Source: Microbacterium paraoxydans (lineage in GTDB: Bacteria > Actinomycetota > Actinomycetes > Actinomycetales > Microbacteriaceae). From it: DNA of 64,000 bases. The DNA lies in NCBI RefSeq assembly GCF_019056515.1, contig NZ_CP064873.1, forward strand, positions 682,001 through 746,000, given 5' to 3'. Shown one piece after another: positions 33,367 to 42,358 of the stretch. The stretch's first letter is position 1. Each line of letters starts with the position of its first letter. The position numbers and the translations under genes are program-made. The notes under the pieces are model-generated. The model searched no databases, was not told the DNA's origin, and saw only the letters and a list, made by a program, of their open reading frames with translations.

Positions 33367-34338
33367 TCAGTCCGAGGACTTGAGGACGAAGACGTCCGTC
33401 GAGGGCTCCGGATCGATCGCGGGACGGTAGACGTCCGGCTCGATGTAGACGACCCGGGCGACCGGCACGGCGGCGCGGATGCGGGCCTCGATCTCGTCGA
33501 TGTCGTCCGCGACCTCGCGCAGCGGCTTGTCGGCGCTGAGCGCGATCTTCGCGGCGACCATCAGCTCGTCCGGCCCGAGGTAGAGGGTCTTCATGTGGAT
33601 GATCTTCTCGATCTCCGGACCGTCGTTGATCGCGTCCACGATGCGGTCGTAATCGGCGGGCGTCGCGCCCTCGCCGACGAGCAGGCTCTTGGTCTCCACA
33701 CCCAGCACGATCGCGATGAGCACGAGCAGGACGCCGATCATCACGGTGCCGAGGGCGTCGAAGACGGGGTTGCCGGTGAGGAGCGTGAGGCCGACGCCGA
33801 GCAGGGCGAAGGTGAGGCCGGTGAGGGCCCCGACATCTTCCAGGAGGACCACGGGGAGCTCCGGCGCCTTGGACCGCCGGACGAAGGAGAACCAGGACTG
33901 GCCCTTCTCGCGGACGACGTTGCTCTCGCGCACGGCGGTGCGCAGCGAGAACGACTCCAGGCCGATCGCGATGAACAGCACGACGAGCGGGAGCCACCAC
34001 CAGGTCTGGTCGATCTCATGCGGGTGGGTGAGCTTCTCCACGCCCTCGTAGACCGCGAAGAGCCCGCCGACGGAGAAGAGGATGATCGACACGACGAACG
34101 CGTAGACGTAGCGCTCGCGGCCGTAGCCGAACGGGTGCGCGCGGTCCGCGTGGCGCTTCGCCTTGCGGCCGCCGAGCATCAGCAGGAGCTGGTTCCCCGA
34201 GTCGGCGACGGAGTGGATCGCCTCGGCGAGCATCGAGGCCGAGCCGGAGAGGGCCCACGCGAGGAACTTCGCGAGAGCGATGCCCAGGTTCGCCAGGAAC
34301 GCCGCGACGATGGCCTTGCTGCCTCCGGATGCACTCAT
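33367..34338 (-). CDS. Cation diffusion facilitator (CDF) transporter
   Basis: A 323-residue membrane protein with about 6 helices and a C-terminal cytoplasmic domain, the CDF (ZT_dimer) layout for efflux of divalent metals such as Zn, Co, Fe or Mn by proton exchange. The metal motif of helix 2 is seen in AIHSVADSGNQLLL, and the second site helix in DALGTVMIGVLLVLIAI. The stretch KRHADRAHPFGYGRERY is a family hallmark. A -10 TAGACT ends 6 nt before the ATG. The metal specificity is unknown. Confidence 0.92.
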   Translation of the reverse strand: MSASGGSKAIVAAFLANLGIALAKFLAWALSGSASMLAEAIHSVADSGNQLLLMLGGRKAKRHADRAHPFGYGRERYVYAFVVSIILFSVGGLFAVYEGVEKLTHPHEIDQTWWWLPLVVLFIAIGLESFSLRTAVRESNVVREKGQSWFSFVRRSKAPELPVVLLEDVGALTGLTFALLGVGLTLLTGNPVFDALGTVMIGVLLVLIAIVLGVETKSLLVGEGATPADYDRIVDAINDGPEIEKIIHMKTLYLGPDELMVAAKIALSADKPLREVADDIDEIEARIRAAVPVARVVYIEPDVYRPAIDPEPSTDVFVLKSSD

Positions 34339-34344
34339 GCGACG

Positions 34345-34350
34345 AGTCTA
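34345..34350 (-). promoter_or_regulatory. -10 element TAGACT, leaderless promoter of the CDF gene
   Basis: TAGACT on the minus strand ends 6 nt before the ATG at 34338. Confidence 0.55.
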
Positions 34351-34385
34351 GGACGGGAGTCCGAGCGGCACAGGAGCGCCCGCCG

Positions 34386-34391
34386 TAGGAT
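34386..34391 (+). promoter_or_regulatory. -10 element TAGGAT, leaderless promoter of proC
   Basis: TAGGAT ends 6 nt before the proC ATG at 34398. Confidence 0.55.
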
Positions 34392-34397
34392 GACGAC

Positions 34398-35237
34398 ATG
34401 GTTGATGCGCTCCCGTCCCTCGCGTTCCTCGGTGCCGGATCCATGGGGGGAGCGATCCTCCGCGGCGTGCTCGCGTCTGGCGTCCCGGTGGACGGAGGGA
34501 TCACCGCGACGAACCGCACGCCGGAGAAGGCGGAGGCGTTCGCGGGTCTCGACGGCGTCACCAGCATCGCGCTGTCCGAGCGGCCGGAGGGCAATGCCGA
34601 CGCCGTGGCCGGCGCACGGGTGGTCCTGGTCGGGGTGAAGCCGGCGATGGTCCCTGACCTGCTCCGCGAGATCGCGCCGCACCTCAGCCCGGAGACCGTC
34701 GTGGTGAGCCTCGCCGCGGGGGTCACGCTGCAGACCTTCGCGGATGTCCTCGGCCCGGAGGCCCGCGTCATCCGCTCGATGCCGAACACCCCGTCGACGA
34801 TCCGCAAGGGGGTCACCGGGCTCGCGGCCGGCGCCGCGGCGACCCCCGACGACCTCGCGCTCGTGCGTCGTCTGTTCGAGACGGTGGGGGCGGTGGTGGA
34901 GGTCCCCGAGTCGCAGATCGATGCGCTCTCGACGATCTCGGGCTCCGGTCCCGCCTACGTGTTCCTCCTCATCGAGGAGTTCACCGCGGCTGCGCGGGAG
35001 ATGGGCTTTGCCGACGCGGACGCTCGTCTGCTGGCCGAGCAGACCTTCATCGGCGCGACCGCGCTGCTGGATTCGACGGGGGAGGACCCCGCCGAGCTGC
35101 GCCGTCGGGTGACGAGTCCGAAGGGGACGACGGAGCGCGCCGTCGCCGTGCTCCAGGACGCCCACCTGTCCGACACCTTCGCCGCCGCTGCCGCCGCCGC
35201 CCTCGCTCGCGCGAAGGAGCTCGCCGCCGGCGCCTGA
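34398..35237 (+). CDS. proC: Pyrroline-5-carboxylate reductase
   Basis: A 279-residue NADPH-dependent enzyme for the last step of proline synthesis. The Rossmann motif FLGAGSMGGAI (10-20), VKPAMVPDLL, RSMPNTPSTIRKGVTG and the C-terminal signature STISGSGPAYVFLLIEEF are all present, as is the final RRRVTSPKGTTERAV. A -10 TAGGAT ends 6 nt before the ATG. In mycobacteria proC is followed by a BldC-like gene and bS22; here that pair is 9 kb further on. A long palindrome lies just after the stop. Confidence 0.96.
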   Translation: MVDALPSLAFLGAGSMGGAILRGVLASGVPVDGGITATNRTPEKAEAFAGLDGVTSIALSERPEGNADAVAGARVVLVGVKPAMVPDLLREIAPHLSPETVVVSLAAGVTLQTFADVLGPEARVIRSMPNTPSTIRKGVTGLAAGAAATPDDLALVRRLFETVGAVVEVPESQIDALSTISGSGPAYVFLLIEEFTAAAREMGFADADARLLAEQTFIGATALLDSTGEDPAELRRRVTSPKGTTERAVAVLQDAHLSDTFAAAAAAALARAKELAAGA

Positions 35238-35252
35238 TCCCACCCTCGCGGG

Positions 35253-35318
35253 AACAGGCGATCACGCGAGTTCAGGCAGCCAGCACCCCTGGAGCCTGAA
35301 CTCCCGCGAGCGCCTGTT
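35253..35318. repeat. Long imperfect palindrome between proC and an ABC permease gene
   Basis: 25-bp arms (35253-35277 and 35294-35318) match at 22 of 25 positions around a 16-nt loop. It lies between convergent stops, so it probably serves as a bidirectional terminator. The sequence is unrelated to families A and B but has the same design. Confidence 0.8.
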
Positions 35319-35332
35319 GCGGCGATGTGCGG

Positions 35333-36925
35333 CTAGGCCTCGCTGGCGACATCGGCGAGCACCTCGGGCCAGCGCCGCTGCAGGGTGCGACCGCCGAGCA
35401 CCGTGCCGCCCCACAGCGCGACACCACCGAGCACGACGGCGGCCGCGAGGCTCGCCCAGCCCAGGGGCGGGATCCAGATCGACGCGATCGCGAAGCCGAG
35501 GGCGGGGCCGCCGAGCAGCAGCGTGATCGGCGACATGATGAGCATCGCGAGGAAGGACTGCGCGCCGCCGGAGGAGCCGCGTCCGAACGGGTTGGCCTCG
35601 GGAGCCGGAGCTCGCCCGGGCAGGAACGCGCCCACCCAGGAGCCCGCGCCCGCCGACACCGCCATGAGTCCGAGAGCAGCGCCCAGGCTGCCCGGAAGCA
35701 GATCCGGACGCCCGGCCAGCAGACAGGTCACGACGCACAGGAGGATCGTGACCGGCACCGCCACCAGCGCGAACCCGAGCAGGCGTCCGACGCGGTCGGC
35801 CGTCCCGCTCACCCCGGTGAGGATGTGCAGCGCGACGGCGTCGTTGTCGTAGGCGATCGCCATCTGCACGATGCTGCCGGCGAGGAGGGCGTTGATCGCG
35901 GGGATGAGGGTGATCGCGGGCGCGAATCCGGTACTGTCCTGCTGCAGTCCGTTCATGAGCGCGAGCCCGAGGAAGATCGCGGGGAGCAGCAGGAGCATCA
36001 CGATGTTGACGACCTGACGCGGGTCGCGGCGGAAGTAGCGGAGCGTCCGTCCCGCGATGGCGCCGACGGGCCCCGCGGGAAGAAGACGGTCGAGCACGCC
36101 TCCCGAGCGCACGCGTCCGCCCCCGCTCGACTGCAGGGGGGCGACGAGGCGCGCAGCGAGCATCCGGCGCGCGGCGACCCAGAAGACGACGAGCGTGGCG
36201 GCGGCGATGAGCAGCCGCAGGACGGCGGTGATGACGTCGCCTTGTGCCACCGCGGCGGGGACTCCGAACACGGCCGCCACCGGCGTCCACGCGGCGACCT
36301 CGGCGACCGTCGTGAAGGCGCCACCGACGTCGCGCACGGTCGACAGCGCCTGCAGCCCGATGTTGAGGAGGAGGCCGGAGGAGGCCAGCAGCACCACGCC
36401 GAGGGTGAGGACGAGGTCACGCGTCCGCCGACGGGCGAGCCATCCCGCGAGTAGCCCGCTCACGACGCGGGCGCCGAGGACGCAGGTCGCGAGGGCCACC
36501 GGGACCATGAGCACCGCGACGAGGAGGGCCGGAACGCTGACCGACCATCCCACGAGCATGAGCAGCAGGGCCAGGGCGGTGCCGATGCCGCCGATCGTCG
36601 TCATCCCCGCCACGACCAGTCCGGGGAGGAGAGCGCGGGCGGTCACCGGAAGCAGGGCGAAGCGCTCGGGGGCCAGCGAGTCGTCCGCACTGACAAGGAT
36701 CGACCCGATCCACCACCCGAGCACGATGATGGCGCCGGTGAGCACCATCGCGGTCACAGCGGCGTCCGGGGCGCCCACCCGCAGCGCGATCAGACCCACG
36801 GTCAGCAGGCCCAGCATGCTCAGCGCGATGAGACCCACGATCACGAGGGTCACGATCATCCAGGGGTTGCGCCTGAGCTGATGTCCGAGCTGTCGCAGCC
36901 GCAGGCCTACGAGGAGCGCAACCAC
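35333..36925 (-). CDS. ABC transporter permease, large (exporter type)
   Basis: A 530-residue membrane protein with about 12 predicted helices, spaced in two halves. GTG at 36925 was chosen: it overlaps the ATPase stop by 19 bp and gives a start (VALLVGLRLRQLGHQLRRNP) of a short amphipathic region followed by the first helix. The pairing with a DrrA/CcmA-like ATPase suggests an ABC-2-like exporter. The substrate is unknown. Its stop faces the palindrome after proC. Confidence 0.8.
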   Translation of the reverse strand: MVALLVGLRLRQLGHQLRRNPWMIVTLVIVGLIALSMLGLLTVGLIALRVGAPDAAVTAMVLTGAIIVLGWWIGSILVSADDSLAPERFALLPVTARALLPGLVVAGMTTIGGIGTALALLLMLVGWSVSVPALLVAVLMVPVALATCVLGARVVSGLLAGWLARRRTRDLVLTLGVVLLASSGLLLNIGLQALSTVRDVGGAFTTVAEVAAWTPVAAVFGVPAAVAQGDVITAVLRLLIAAATLVVFWVAARRMLAARLVAPLQSSGGGRVRSGGVLDRLLPAGPVGAIAGRTLRYFRRDPRQVVNIVMLLLLPAIFLGLALMNGLQQDSTGFAPAITLIPAINALLAGSIVQMAIAYDNDAVALHILTGVSGTADRVGRLLGFALVAVPVTILLCVVTCLLAGRPDLLPGSLGAALGLMAVSAGAGSWVGAFLPGRAPAPEANPFGRGSSGGAQSFLAMLIMSPITLLLGGPALGFAIASIWIPPLGWASLAAAVVLGGVALWGGTVLGGRTLQRRWPEVLADVASEA

Positions 36926-37683
36926 GCGAGCGTCTCCGTTCCGAGGTCGTGCGCGCCCACGAGGGTGAGGAAGCGCTCCTGCAGTGTGAGCCCGGCCCGC
37001 ACCTCGTCGAGGGCGCCGTGGGCGAGCAGACGCCCCTCGGCGACGATGGCGACGCGGTCGCACAGCGACTCGACGAGCTCCATGACGTGGCTGGAGAGGA
37101 CGACCGTGCCGCCGCCGTCCACGAAGGAGCGCAGGATCTGCCGGATCGTCTGTCCGGAGACCGGGTCGACGGCTTCGAGGGGTTCGTCGAGGATCAGCAG
37201 CCGGGGCGCGTGGATGAGCGCGCAGGCCAGGCCGATCTTCTTCTTCATGCCGGCCGAGTAGTCGACGACGAGCGTGTCGCCCGCCTCCGTCAGGCCGAGC
37301 GCGTCGAGGAGCTCACCGGAGCGGGAGACGACCTCGACCTCCGGCATCCCGCGCAGCAGGCCGGTGTACCGCAGCAGCTCGGCGCCGCTGAGCCGGTCGA
37401 GCATCCGGATGCCGTCGGGGAGCACGCCCATCCGCGCCTTCGCGGCGGCAGGGTCCTGCCAGACGTCGGCGCCGAGCACCCAGGCCGTCCCGGCGTCCGG
37501 GCGCAGGAGCCCGGTGGTCATCGCGAGCGTCGTCGTCTTGCCGGCACCGTTCGGGCCGAGCAGCCCCAGCATCGAGCCCGCGGGGACGTCCAGCGACAGC
37601 GCGTCGACGGCGACCTTCTGGCCGAACTGCTTGCGGAGCCCGCGGAGGGCGAGGACGGGCGGTGCGGGGGCGTGATCGCTCAT
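36907..37683 (-). CDS. ABC transporter ATP-binding protein
   Basis: A 258-residue exporter-type ATPase. Walker A GPNGAGKTTTLAMTTGL, signature YSAGMKKKIGLACAL (SAGM rather than SGGQ), Walker B LLILDEPLEAVDP and the switch SSHVMELVESLCDRV. ATG at 37683 was chosen over an in-frame ATG at 37719 because it carries a G-rich ribosome site. It is the first gene of a two-gene unit with the large permease. The ATPase class (CcmA/DrrA-like) fits export; cargo not predictable. Confidence 0.86.
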   Translation of the reverse strand: MSDHAPAPPVLALRGLRKQFGQKVAVDALSLDVPAGSMLGLLGPNGAGKTTTLAMTTGLLRPDAGTAWVLGADVWQDPAAAKARMGVLPDGIRMLDRLSGAELLRYTGLLRGMPEVEVVSRSGELLDALGLTEAGDTLVVDYSAGMKKKIGLACALIHAPRLLILDEPLEAVDPVSGQTIRQILRSFVDGGGTVVLSSHVMELVESLCDRVAIVAEGRLLAHGALDEVRAGLTLQERFLTLVGAHDLGTETLAWLRSS

Positions 37684-37740
37684 GCCCCCATCCCACCACG
37701 CCTGCCGCGACCGGCGCATCCGCCGCGGGGAGGACCCGGC

Positions 37741-38412
37741 TCAGCGGTCGAGGGCGGCGAAGCGCTCGATGTCGCTGTTCGTCCCGGAGACGATGATGAG
37801 GTCGTGGTTGGTCACGATCGTGTTGGCCTCCGCGTAGCGGAACGGCTTGCCCGGGCTCTTCACGCCGACGACGGTGACCTTGTACTTCGAGCGCACACCG
37901 GACTCGTTCAGACCGACGCCGCGGATGAACTTCGGCGGGTACATCTTGGCCAGGACGAAGTCGTCGTCGAAGCGGATGAAGTCGAGCATGCGCCCGCTCA
38001 CGAGGTGGGCGACGCGCTCGCCGGCCTCGCGCTCGGGGTAGATGACGTGGTTGGCGCCCACGCGGGCCAGGATCTTGCCGTGCGACTGGGAGACCGCCTT
38101 CGCCCAGATCTGCGGCACCTTGAGGTCGACGAGGTTCGCCGTGATGAGCACGGACGCCTCGATCGAGGAGCCGACGGCGACGACCGCGACCTGGAAGTCC
38201 TGGGCGCCGATCTGGCGGAGGGCGTCGATGTTGCGGGCGTCGGCCTGCACGGTGTGCGTGACGCGGTCCGACCACTTCTGCACGAGCTCGAGGTTGTCGT
38301 CGATCGCGAGCACCTCGCGGTCGAGGCGGTCGAGCTCACCGGCGCACGCGGCACCGAAGCGGCCGAGACCGATGACGAGGACGGGAGCGTCCCCCCGAAG
38401 GACTTCAACCAA
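37741..38412 (-). CDS. Potassium channel gating subunit (KtrA/TrkA, RCK domain)
   Basis: A 223-residue cytoplasmic regulator of a Ktr-type K+ channel. The RCK_N Rossmann fold begins VLVIGLGRFGAACAGEL and has the ligand-binding acidic residue in VLAIDDNLELV; a RCK_C domain fills the last 80 residues. The start is TTG at 38412, inside an 8-bp overlap with the KtrB stop; no other start gives the complete first beta strand. It is expected to gate the adjacent membrane subunit in response to nucleotides. Confidence 0.9.
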   Translation of the reverse strand: MVEVLRGDAPVLVIGLGRFGAACAGELDRLDREVLAIDDNLELVQKWSDRVTHTVQADARNIDALRQIGAQDFQVAVVAVGSSIEASVLITANLVDLKVPQIWAKAVSQSHGKILARVGANHVIYPEREAGERVAHLVSGRMLDFIRFDDDFVLAKMYPPKFIRGVGLNESGVRSKYKVTVVGVKSPGKPFRYAEANTIVTNHDLIIVSGTNSDIERFAALDR

Positions 38413-39835
38413 CGATCGGCCTTTCCACGGGCAGTGAGTAGTACTGCGTGCGCGATGTCGCGGCGACTGCCGCAGCGAGAGTCACTGTACCAACGCGGCC
38501 CATGAAGATCGTCGCGGCCATGACGTACGAGGCGGAATCCGGAAGCTCCCCGGTGAGGCCCGTCGAGAGCCCGACCGTGCCGAACGCGGAGATGACGTCG
38601 AAGAGCACGTGGCTGATGTCGGCCTTGGTGATCTGCGCGATCACGATGGTCGACAGCGCGACGATGGTGGCGCCCCAGGCGACGACGCTGAGGGCGACCC
38701 GCTGCACGTCGCTGGGGATGCGGCGGCCGAACGCCTCGACGGACTGGCGGCCCTTCGCCTCGGACCAGACGGCGATCGCGAGGACCGCGAGGGTCGTCAC
38801 CTTGATGCCGCCCGCCGTCGACGCCGACCCGCCGCCGACGAACATGAGCATGCTGGCGGCGAGCAGCGACGAGCCGTTGAGGTCGTCCATCTCGATGACG
38901 TTGAAGCCTCCGGAGCGGGTCATCGCGGAGAGGAAGAACGCCTGGAAGGTCGTGTCCGCCGCGTCCATCGAGCCGAAGGTCTTCGGGTTGTCGTACTCGA
39001 GGATGAGGAAGGCGGCCGCGCCGAGGATGAAGAGCAGCACCGTGGTGACGATGGTCAGCTTCGAGTGCAGCGACCACCGCTTGACGTGCCAGACGTGCTT
39101 CGCGAGCGTGTAGATCACCGGGAAGCCGATGCTCCCGAGGAACACGCCGACCATGAGCAGCGACAGCACGAGGTAGTCGTCGGCGAAGACGGCCACTCCG
39201 CCGTCGTTCGGGGCGAAGCCGGTGTTGGTGAACGCCATCGCCGAGAAGTACGGGGCCTCCCAGAGCGCAGCGATCGGGTCGACCCCCGCCATCACCAGCG
39301 CCGGATACAGGAGGGCGGCGAGGGCCGCTTCGATGAAGAGGGCGGAGAGGGCGACCGTGGTGAGCAGCTGGCCCACCTCGCCGAGGCGCACGGTCTGGCT
39401 CTCGTTGACCACGCCGCCGTGCGCGCGGAGCGGGTTCGTGTCGCCGGCCGCCATGAGCTTGGCCCGCAGCCCGAGGCGCTTCGAGATGAGCATCCCCATG
39501 AGGGAGGCGAGGGTCAGCACGCCGAGGGCGCCGATGTTGACGCCGATGAACACGACGACGTGCCCGAACGGCGACCAGTGGTTGGCCATGTCGACGGTCG
39601 CGAGGCCCGTCACGCAGATCGTGGAGACGGCGGTGAAGAGCGCGTCGCTGAGCGGTGTCACCGTGCCGCTGGCGGACGCGATCGGCAGCGAGAACAGCAC
39701 CGTGAACACGAGGATCAGCAGCGCGAAGACGGCGATGGCGAACCGGGACGGCGACGAGGTGATGAGGTGCTTCACCCGGCCGGCGGCTCCGGGAAGACCG
39801 GTGCGAGGAGACGACGCCGAAACGATGCCCGACAT
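38405..39835 (-). CDS. Potassium uptake membrane subunit (TrkH/KtrB family)
   Basis: A 476-residue K+ translocating subunit with about 8-10 helices and the four pore-loop repeats of the TrkH/KtrB superfamily, each with a filter glycine (for example in VTGLATVD, MAFTNTGFAPND, MTRSGGFNV and FGTVGLSTGL). The ATG at 39835 has AAGGGGG 6 nt upstream; the frame is open further up without support. It overlaps the KtrA gene by 8 bp, so both subunits are made together. It mediates K+ uptake and turgor control. Confidence 0.92.
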   Translation of the reverse strand: MSGIVSASSPRTGLPGAAGRVKHLITSSPSRFAIAVFALLILVFTVLFSLPIASASGTVTPLSDALFTAVSTICVTGLATVDMANHWSPFGHVVVFIGVNIGALGVLTLASLMGMLISKRLGLRAKLMAAGDTNPLRAHGGVVNESQTVRLGEVGQLLTTVALSALFIEAALAALLYPALVMAGVDPIAALWEAPYFSAMAFTNTGFAPNDGGVAVFADDYLVLSLLMVGVFLGSIGFPVIYTLAKHVWHVKRWSLHSKLTIVTTVLLFILGAAAFLILEYDNPKTFGSMDAADTTFQAFFLSAMTRSGGFNVIEMDDLNGSSLLAASMLMFVGGGSASTAGGIKVTTLAVLAIAVWSEAKGRQSVEAFGRRIPSDVQRVALSVVAWGATIVALSTIVIAQITKADISHVLFDVISAFGTVGLSTGLTGELPDSASYVMAATIFMGRVGTVTLAAAVAATSRTQYYSLPVERPIVG

Positions 39836-39927
39836 CGCTGCCCCCTTCTTCCGCGCCGTCCGTTCCACGGCCGCAGCACGGCGCCTCTCGCCGAGCCTTC
39901 GTCATGGTACTCCGTGCCGGGGCGCAC

Positions 39928-39933
39928 TACCCT
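39928..39933 (+). promoter_or_regulatory. -10 element TACCCT, leaderless promoter of the ArsR gene
   Basis: TACCCT ends 6 nt before the ATG at 39940. Confidence 0.5.
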
Positions 39934-39939
39934 GATCAC

Positions 39940-40356
39940 ATGACGGACATCTTCGACGTGATCGCAGACGGTACGAGGCGCGACATCCTCCAGCTCCTGC
40001 TCCGACGCACGTCCGAAGGCGAGTCCGGCACGAGCGTGAGCCAGATCGTGGCCGACCTCGGCATCAGTCAGCCCACCGTCTCGAAGCACCTCAAGGTGCT
40101 CCGCGACGCCGAGCTCGTCACCGTCCGCGAAGACGGGCAGCGCCGCTTCTACAGCCTGTCCGTCGCGCCGCTGGAGGCCGTCGACGACTGGCTGGTCCCG
40201 TTCCTCGTCGATGCGTTCGGCGATGCGGCACCGGACATCGCCTATCCGGGCGCCCCGATCCCCGACGGCGCCGCGCACGCGGCCGAGGTCGTCGGGCGTG
40301 CGGCCGCCTCCGCCAAGCACGTGGTCACGAACGCGCTGAAGCGTCTCGGCGCCTGA
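39940..40356 (+). CDS. ArsR-family transcriptional regulator
   Basis: A 138-residue winged-helix repressor. IFDVIADGTRRDILQLLL, the recognition helix SQIVADLGISQPTVSKHL and the wing VREDGQRRFYSL are typical. No metal-binding ELCV(C/G)D motif or other cysteine is present, so it is not an arsenic/cadmium sensor of the classical type. The ATG at 39940 is supported by TACCCT 6 nt upstream. It is divergent from the potassium genes (104 bp apart), which are possible targets; a terminator follows. Confidence 0.87.
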   Translation: MTDIFDVIADGTRRDILQLLLRRTSEGESGTSVSQIVADLGISQPTVSKHLKVLRDAELVTVREDGQRRFYSLSVAPLEAVDDWLVPFLVDAFGDAAPDIAYPGAPIPDGAAHAAEVVGRAAASAKHVVTNALKRLGA

Positions 40357-40380
40357 TCCCGCGCCCCGCACAGACGGAGA

Positions 40381-40419
40381 ACCGCCCCCGACGGCAGTGG
40401 GGATGCCGTCGGGGGCGGT
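40381..40419 (+). terminator. Intrinsic terminator after the ArsR gene
   Basis: A perfect 16-bp GC-rich stem (40381-40396 with 40404-40419) and a 7-nt loop start 24 bp after the ArsR stop. No T-run follows, as is common in this GC range. Confidence 0.8.
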
Positions 40420-40536
40420 GTGCGGACCCCAGATCCGCGCGGACTCGGCAGGTGCCGGCACGGGTCCTGCAGCCGACCCTGGCAGGGCTGTCTGAGCGAT
40501 CGGGCAATGCGGGCTATGCGCGGGCTGGGCGTCGGC

Positions 40537-41364
40537 TCATCGTCGTCCGGCCTTTCGTCGAAACAGCCACGCGCCCCACAGCGCCGCCACGAGGAGGATC
40601 GCCACGCACCAGCCGATCGCCCACCATGCCTCCGCCTGCATCGGGGTGTCCATCAGGAGAGCGCGGATGGTCTCCACGATGGGCGTGATCGGCTGGTGGG
40701 CGGCGATCGGCTGGAGCCAGTCGGGCATGCTCGCGACGGGGACGAAGGCACTGGAGAGGTACGGCAGGAACAGCAGGACGAAGCCATAGCCGTTCGCTGC
40801 TTCGGGGCTGCCGGCGGCGAGCCCGATCGCGGCGAACAGGTAGGTGATCGCGAGGATGTAGAGCGCGATCATGCCGGCCAGGGCGACCCACTCGAGCGGA
40901 GTGGCCGATGGGCGGAATCCGACCAGTACCCCGACGCCGATCACGACGGCGGTCGCCACGAGGTTGCGGAGGACACTGGCGACGACATGCCCGGTGAGCA
41001 CGGCGCCGGCGCGCAGGGGCATGGTACGGAACCGGTCGATGATCCCCGTGCGCATGTCGTTCGCGACGTACACGGCGGTGGAGGAGGCGCCGAAACCGGC
41101 GCACGTCAGGATGATGCCGGGGACCACGTAGTCGACGTAGGCGCCGGAGGGATCGATGGCCCCGCCGAACACCCACGTGAACATCAGCATCAGCATGACG
41201 GGGAGCAGGATCGCCATGAGGAGGGACTCGCCGTCCCGGAGGGAGTGGCGGAGGCTGCGCCCGACGAGGACGGTCTCGGCGGTGAGGCCGCGGAGGGGTG
41301 GCCGCGGGGCGGGGGCGGCCGCGGGCCCGGAGGTTCCGGGCACAGTGGCGTGGGCGATGTTCAT
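40537..41364 (-). CDS. ABC-2 type exporter permease (DrrB-like)
   Basis: A 275-residue membrane protein with 6 helices. The family hallmarks are LRDGESLLMAILLPVMLMLM (helix 1), DYVVPGIILTCAGFGASST, DRFRTMPLRAGAVLTGH and LSSAFVPVASMPDWLQPIA. It pairs with the ATPase encoded upstream (ATGA overlap at 41361-41364) to form a daunorubicin-resistance-like exporter for drugs or lipids. The divergent TetR gene is the likely regulator. Substrate unknown. Confidence 0.9.
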   Translation of the reverse strand: MNIAHATVPGTSGPAAAPAPRPPLRGLTAETVLVGRSLRHSLRDGESLLMAILLPVMLMLMFTWVFGGAIDPSGAYVDYVVPGIILTCAGFGASSTAVYVANDMRTGIIDRFRTMPLRAGAVLTGHVVASVLRNLVATAVVIGVGVLVGFRPSATPLEWVALAGMIALYILAITYLFAAIGLAAGSPEAANGYGFVLLFLPYLSSAFVPVASMPDWLQPIAAHQPITPIVETIRALLMDTPMQAEAWWAIGWCVAILLVAALWGAWLFRRKAGRR

Positions 41365-42263
41365 GCGAGCTCCTTCCGGGGCGCGGCGCCTGCGGTCGCG
41401 GCGTCGGGAGCGGTGACGGCGAGGAAGACGTCGTCCAGGGTGGGGCGACGGAGCGTGACGGTGCCGGCGCCGCCGTCCTCGTCCAGGAGGTCGAGCGCTC
41501 GGCGGAGACCGCTCACCGAGCCGTCGGTCGGGATCTCCCGCTGGAGCTCCCCGCGGTCGTCGCGGAGCTCCACCGTGTCGCCGCCGACCCGGGCCTTCAG
41601 CGCCGCGGCCGTTCCGAGCGCCGCGATGCGACCGTCGTGGAGCACGGCGATGCGGTCGGCGAGCTGATCCGCCTCCTCGAGGTACTGCGTCGTGAGGAAC
41701 ACCGTCGTGCCGCCGTCCGCGAGGACCCGGATGATGTCCCAGAGGTCGCGCCGACTGCGGGTGTCGAGCCCTGTCGTCGGCTCGTCGAGGAAGAGGACCT
41801 CCGGGGCCACGACGAAGCTGAGGGCGAGATCGAGACGCCGACGCATGCCGCCGGAGTATGTGCGGACGGCGCGGCCGGCGGCCTCGCCGAGATGGAAGCG
41901 ATCGATGAGATCCGCGGCGCGACGCCGCGCGCCGGCACGACCGAGCCCGGACAGACGGGCGAACATCACCACGTTCTCGGTCGCGCTGAGGGCGTCGTCC
42001 ACGGCGGCCGACTGACCGGTGAGGCTGATCCGTCGCTGCACCTCCCGCGGGTGAGTCCGCACATCCCAGCCGGCGACGCGCGCCGTGCCTCGATCCGCCG
42101 CAGTGAGGGTGGTGAGGATGTTGATCGTCGTCGTCTTGCCGGCGCCGTTGGGCCCGAGCAGAGCGAACACCTCGCCACGGGCGACGGTGAGGTCGAGATC
42201 ACGAATGACGGTCTTCGCGCCGAAAGCCTTGTGCAGGTCGTGGACGTCGATGGCTCTGTCCAT
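41361..42263 (-). CDS. ABC exporter ATP-binding protein (DrrA-like)
   Basis: A 300-residue drug-exporter ATPase. Walker A GPNGAGKTTTINILTT, signature YSGGMRRRLDLALS, Walker B VLFLDEPTTGLDTRSR, and the DrrA-type C-terminal extension after FLTTQYLEEADQLADRI. The ATG at 42263 has AAGGGA 7 nt upstream; the frame is open beyond it into the regulator gene and is not coding there. It is expressed from the AT-rich divergent region shared with the TetR gene. Confidence 0.9.
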   Translation of the reverse strand: MDRAIDVHDLHKAFGAKTVIRDLDLTVARGEVFALLGPNGAGKTTTINILTTLTAADRGTARVAGWDVRTHPREVQRRISLTGQSAAVDDALSATENVVMFARLSGLGRAGARRRAADLIDRFHLGEAAGRAVRTYSGGMRRRLDLALSFVVAPEVLFLDEPTTGLDTRSRRDLWDIIRVLADGGTTVFLTTQYLEEADQLADRIAVLHDGRIAALGTAAALKARVGGDTVELRDDRGELQREIPTDGSVSGLRRALDLLDEDGGAGTVTLRRPTLDDVFLAVTAPDAATAGAAPRKELA

Positions 42264-42330
42264 CAGGGTTCCCTTCTGTGTATCTCCAAAACTGTGTATG
42301 AGCAACGCAATCATGTATGACCGTAACACA

Positions 42331-42349
42331 CTGTTTAAGCAATAAACAG
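42331..42349. promoter_or_regulatory. Candidate TetR operator palindrome
   Basis: CTGTTTA-agcaa-TAAACAG is a perfect 7-bp inverted repeat with a 5-nt spacer. It sits immediately upstream of the tetR -10 (42353-42358), an arrangement suited to autorepression. Confidence 0.65.
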
Positions 42350-42352
42350 AAG

Positions 42353-42358
42353 TAGGAT
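42353..42358 (+). promoter_or_regulatory. -10 element TAGGAT, leaderless promoter of the TetR gene
   Basis: TAGGAT ends 7 nt before the ATG at 42366, supporting that start over the ATG at 42357. Confidence 0.5.
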
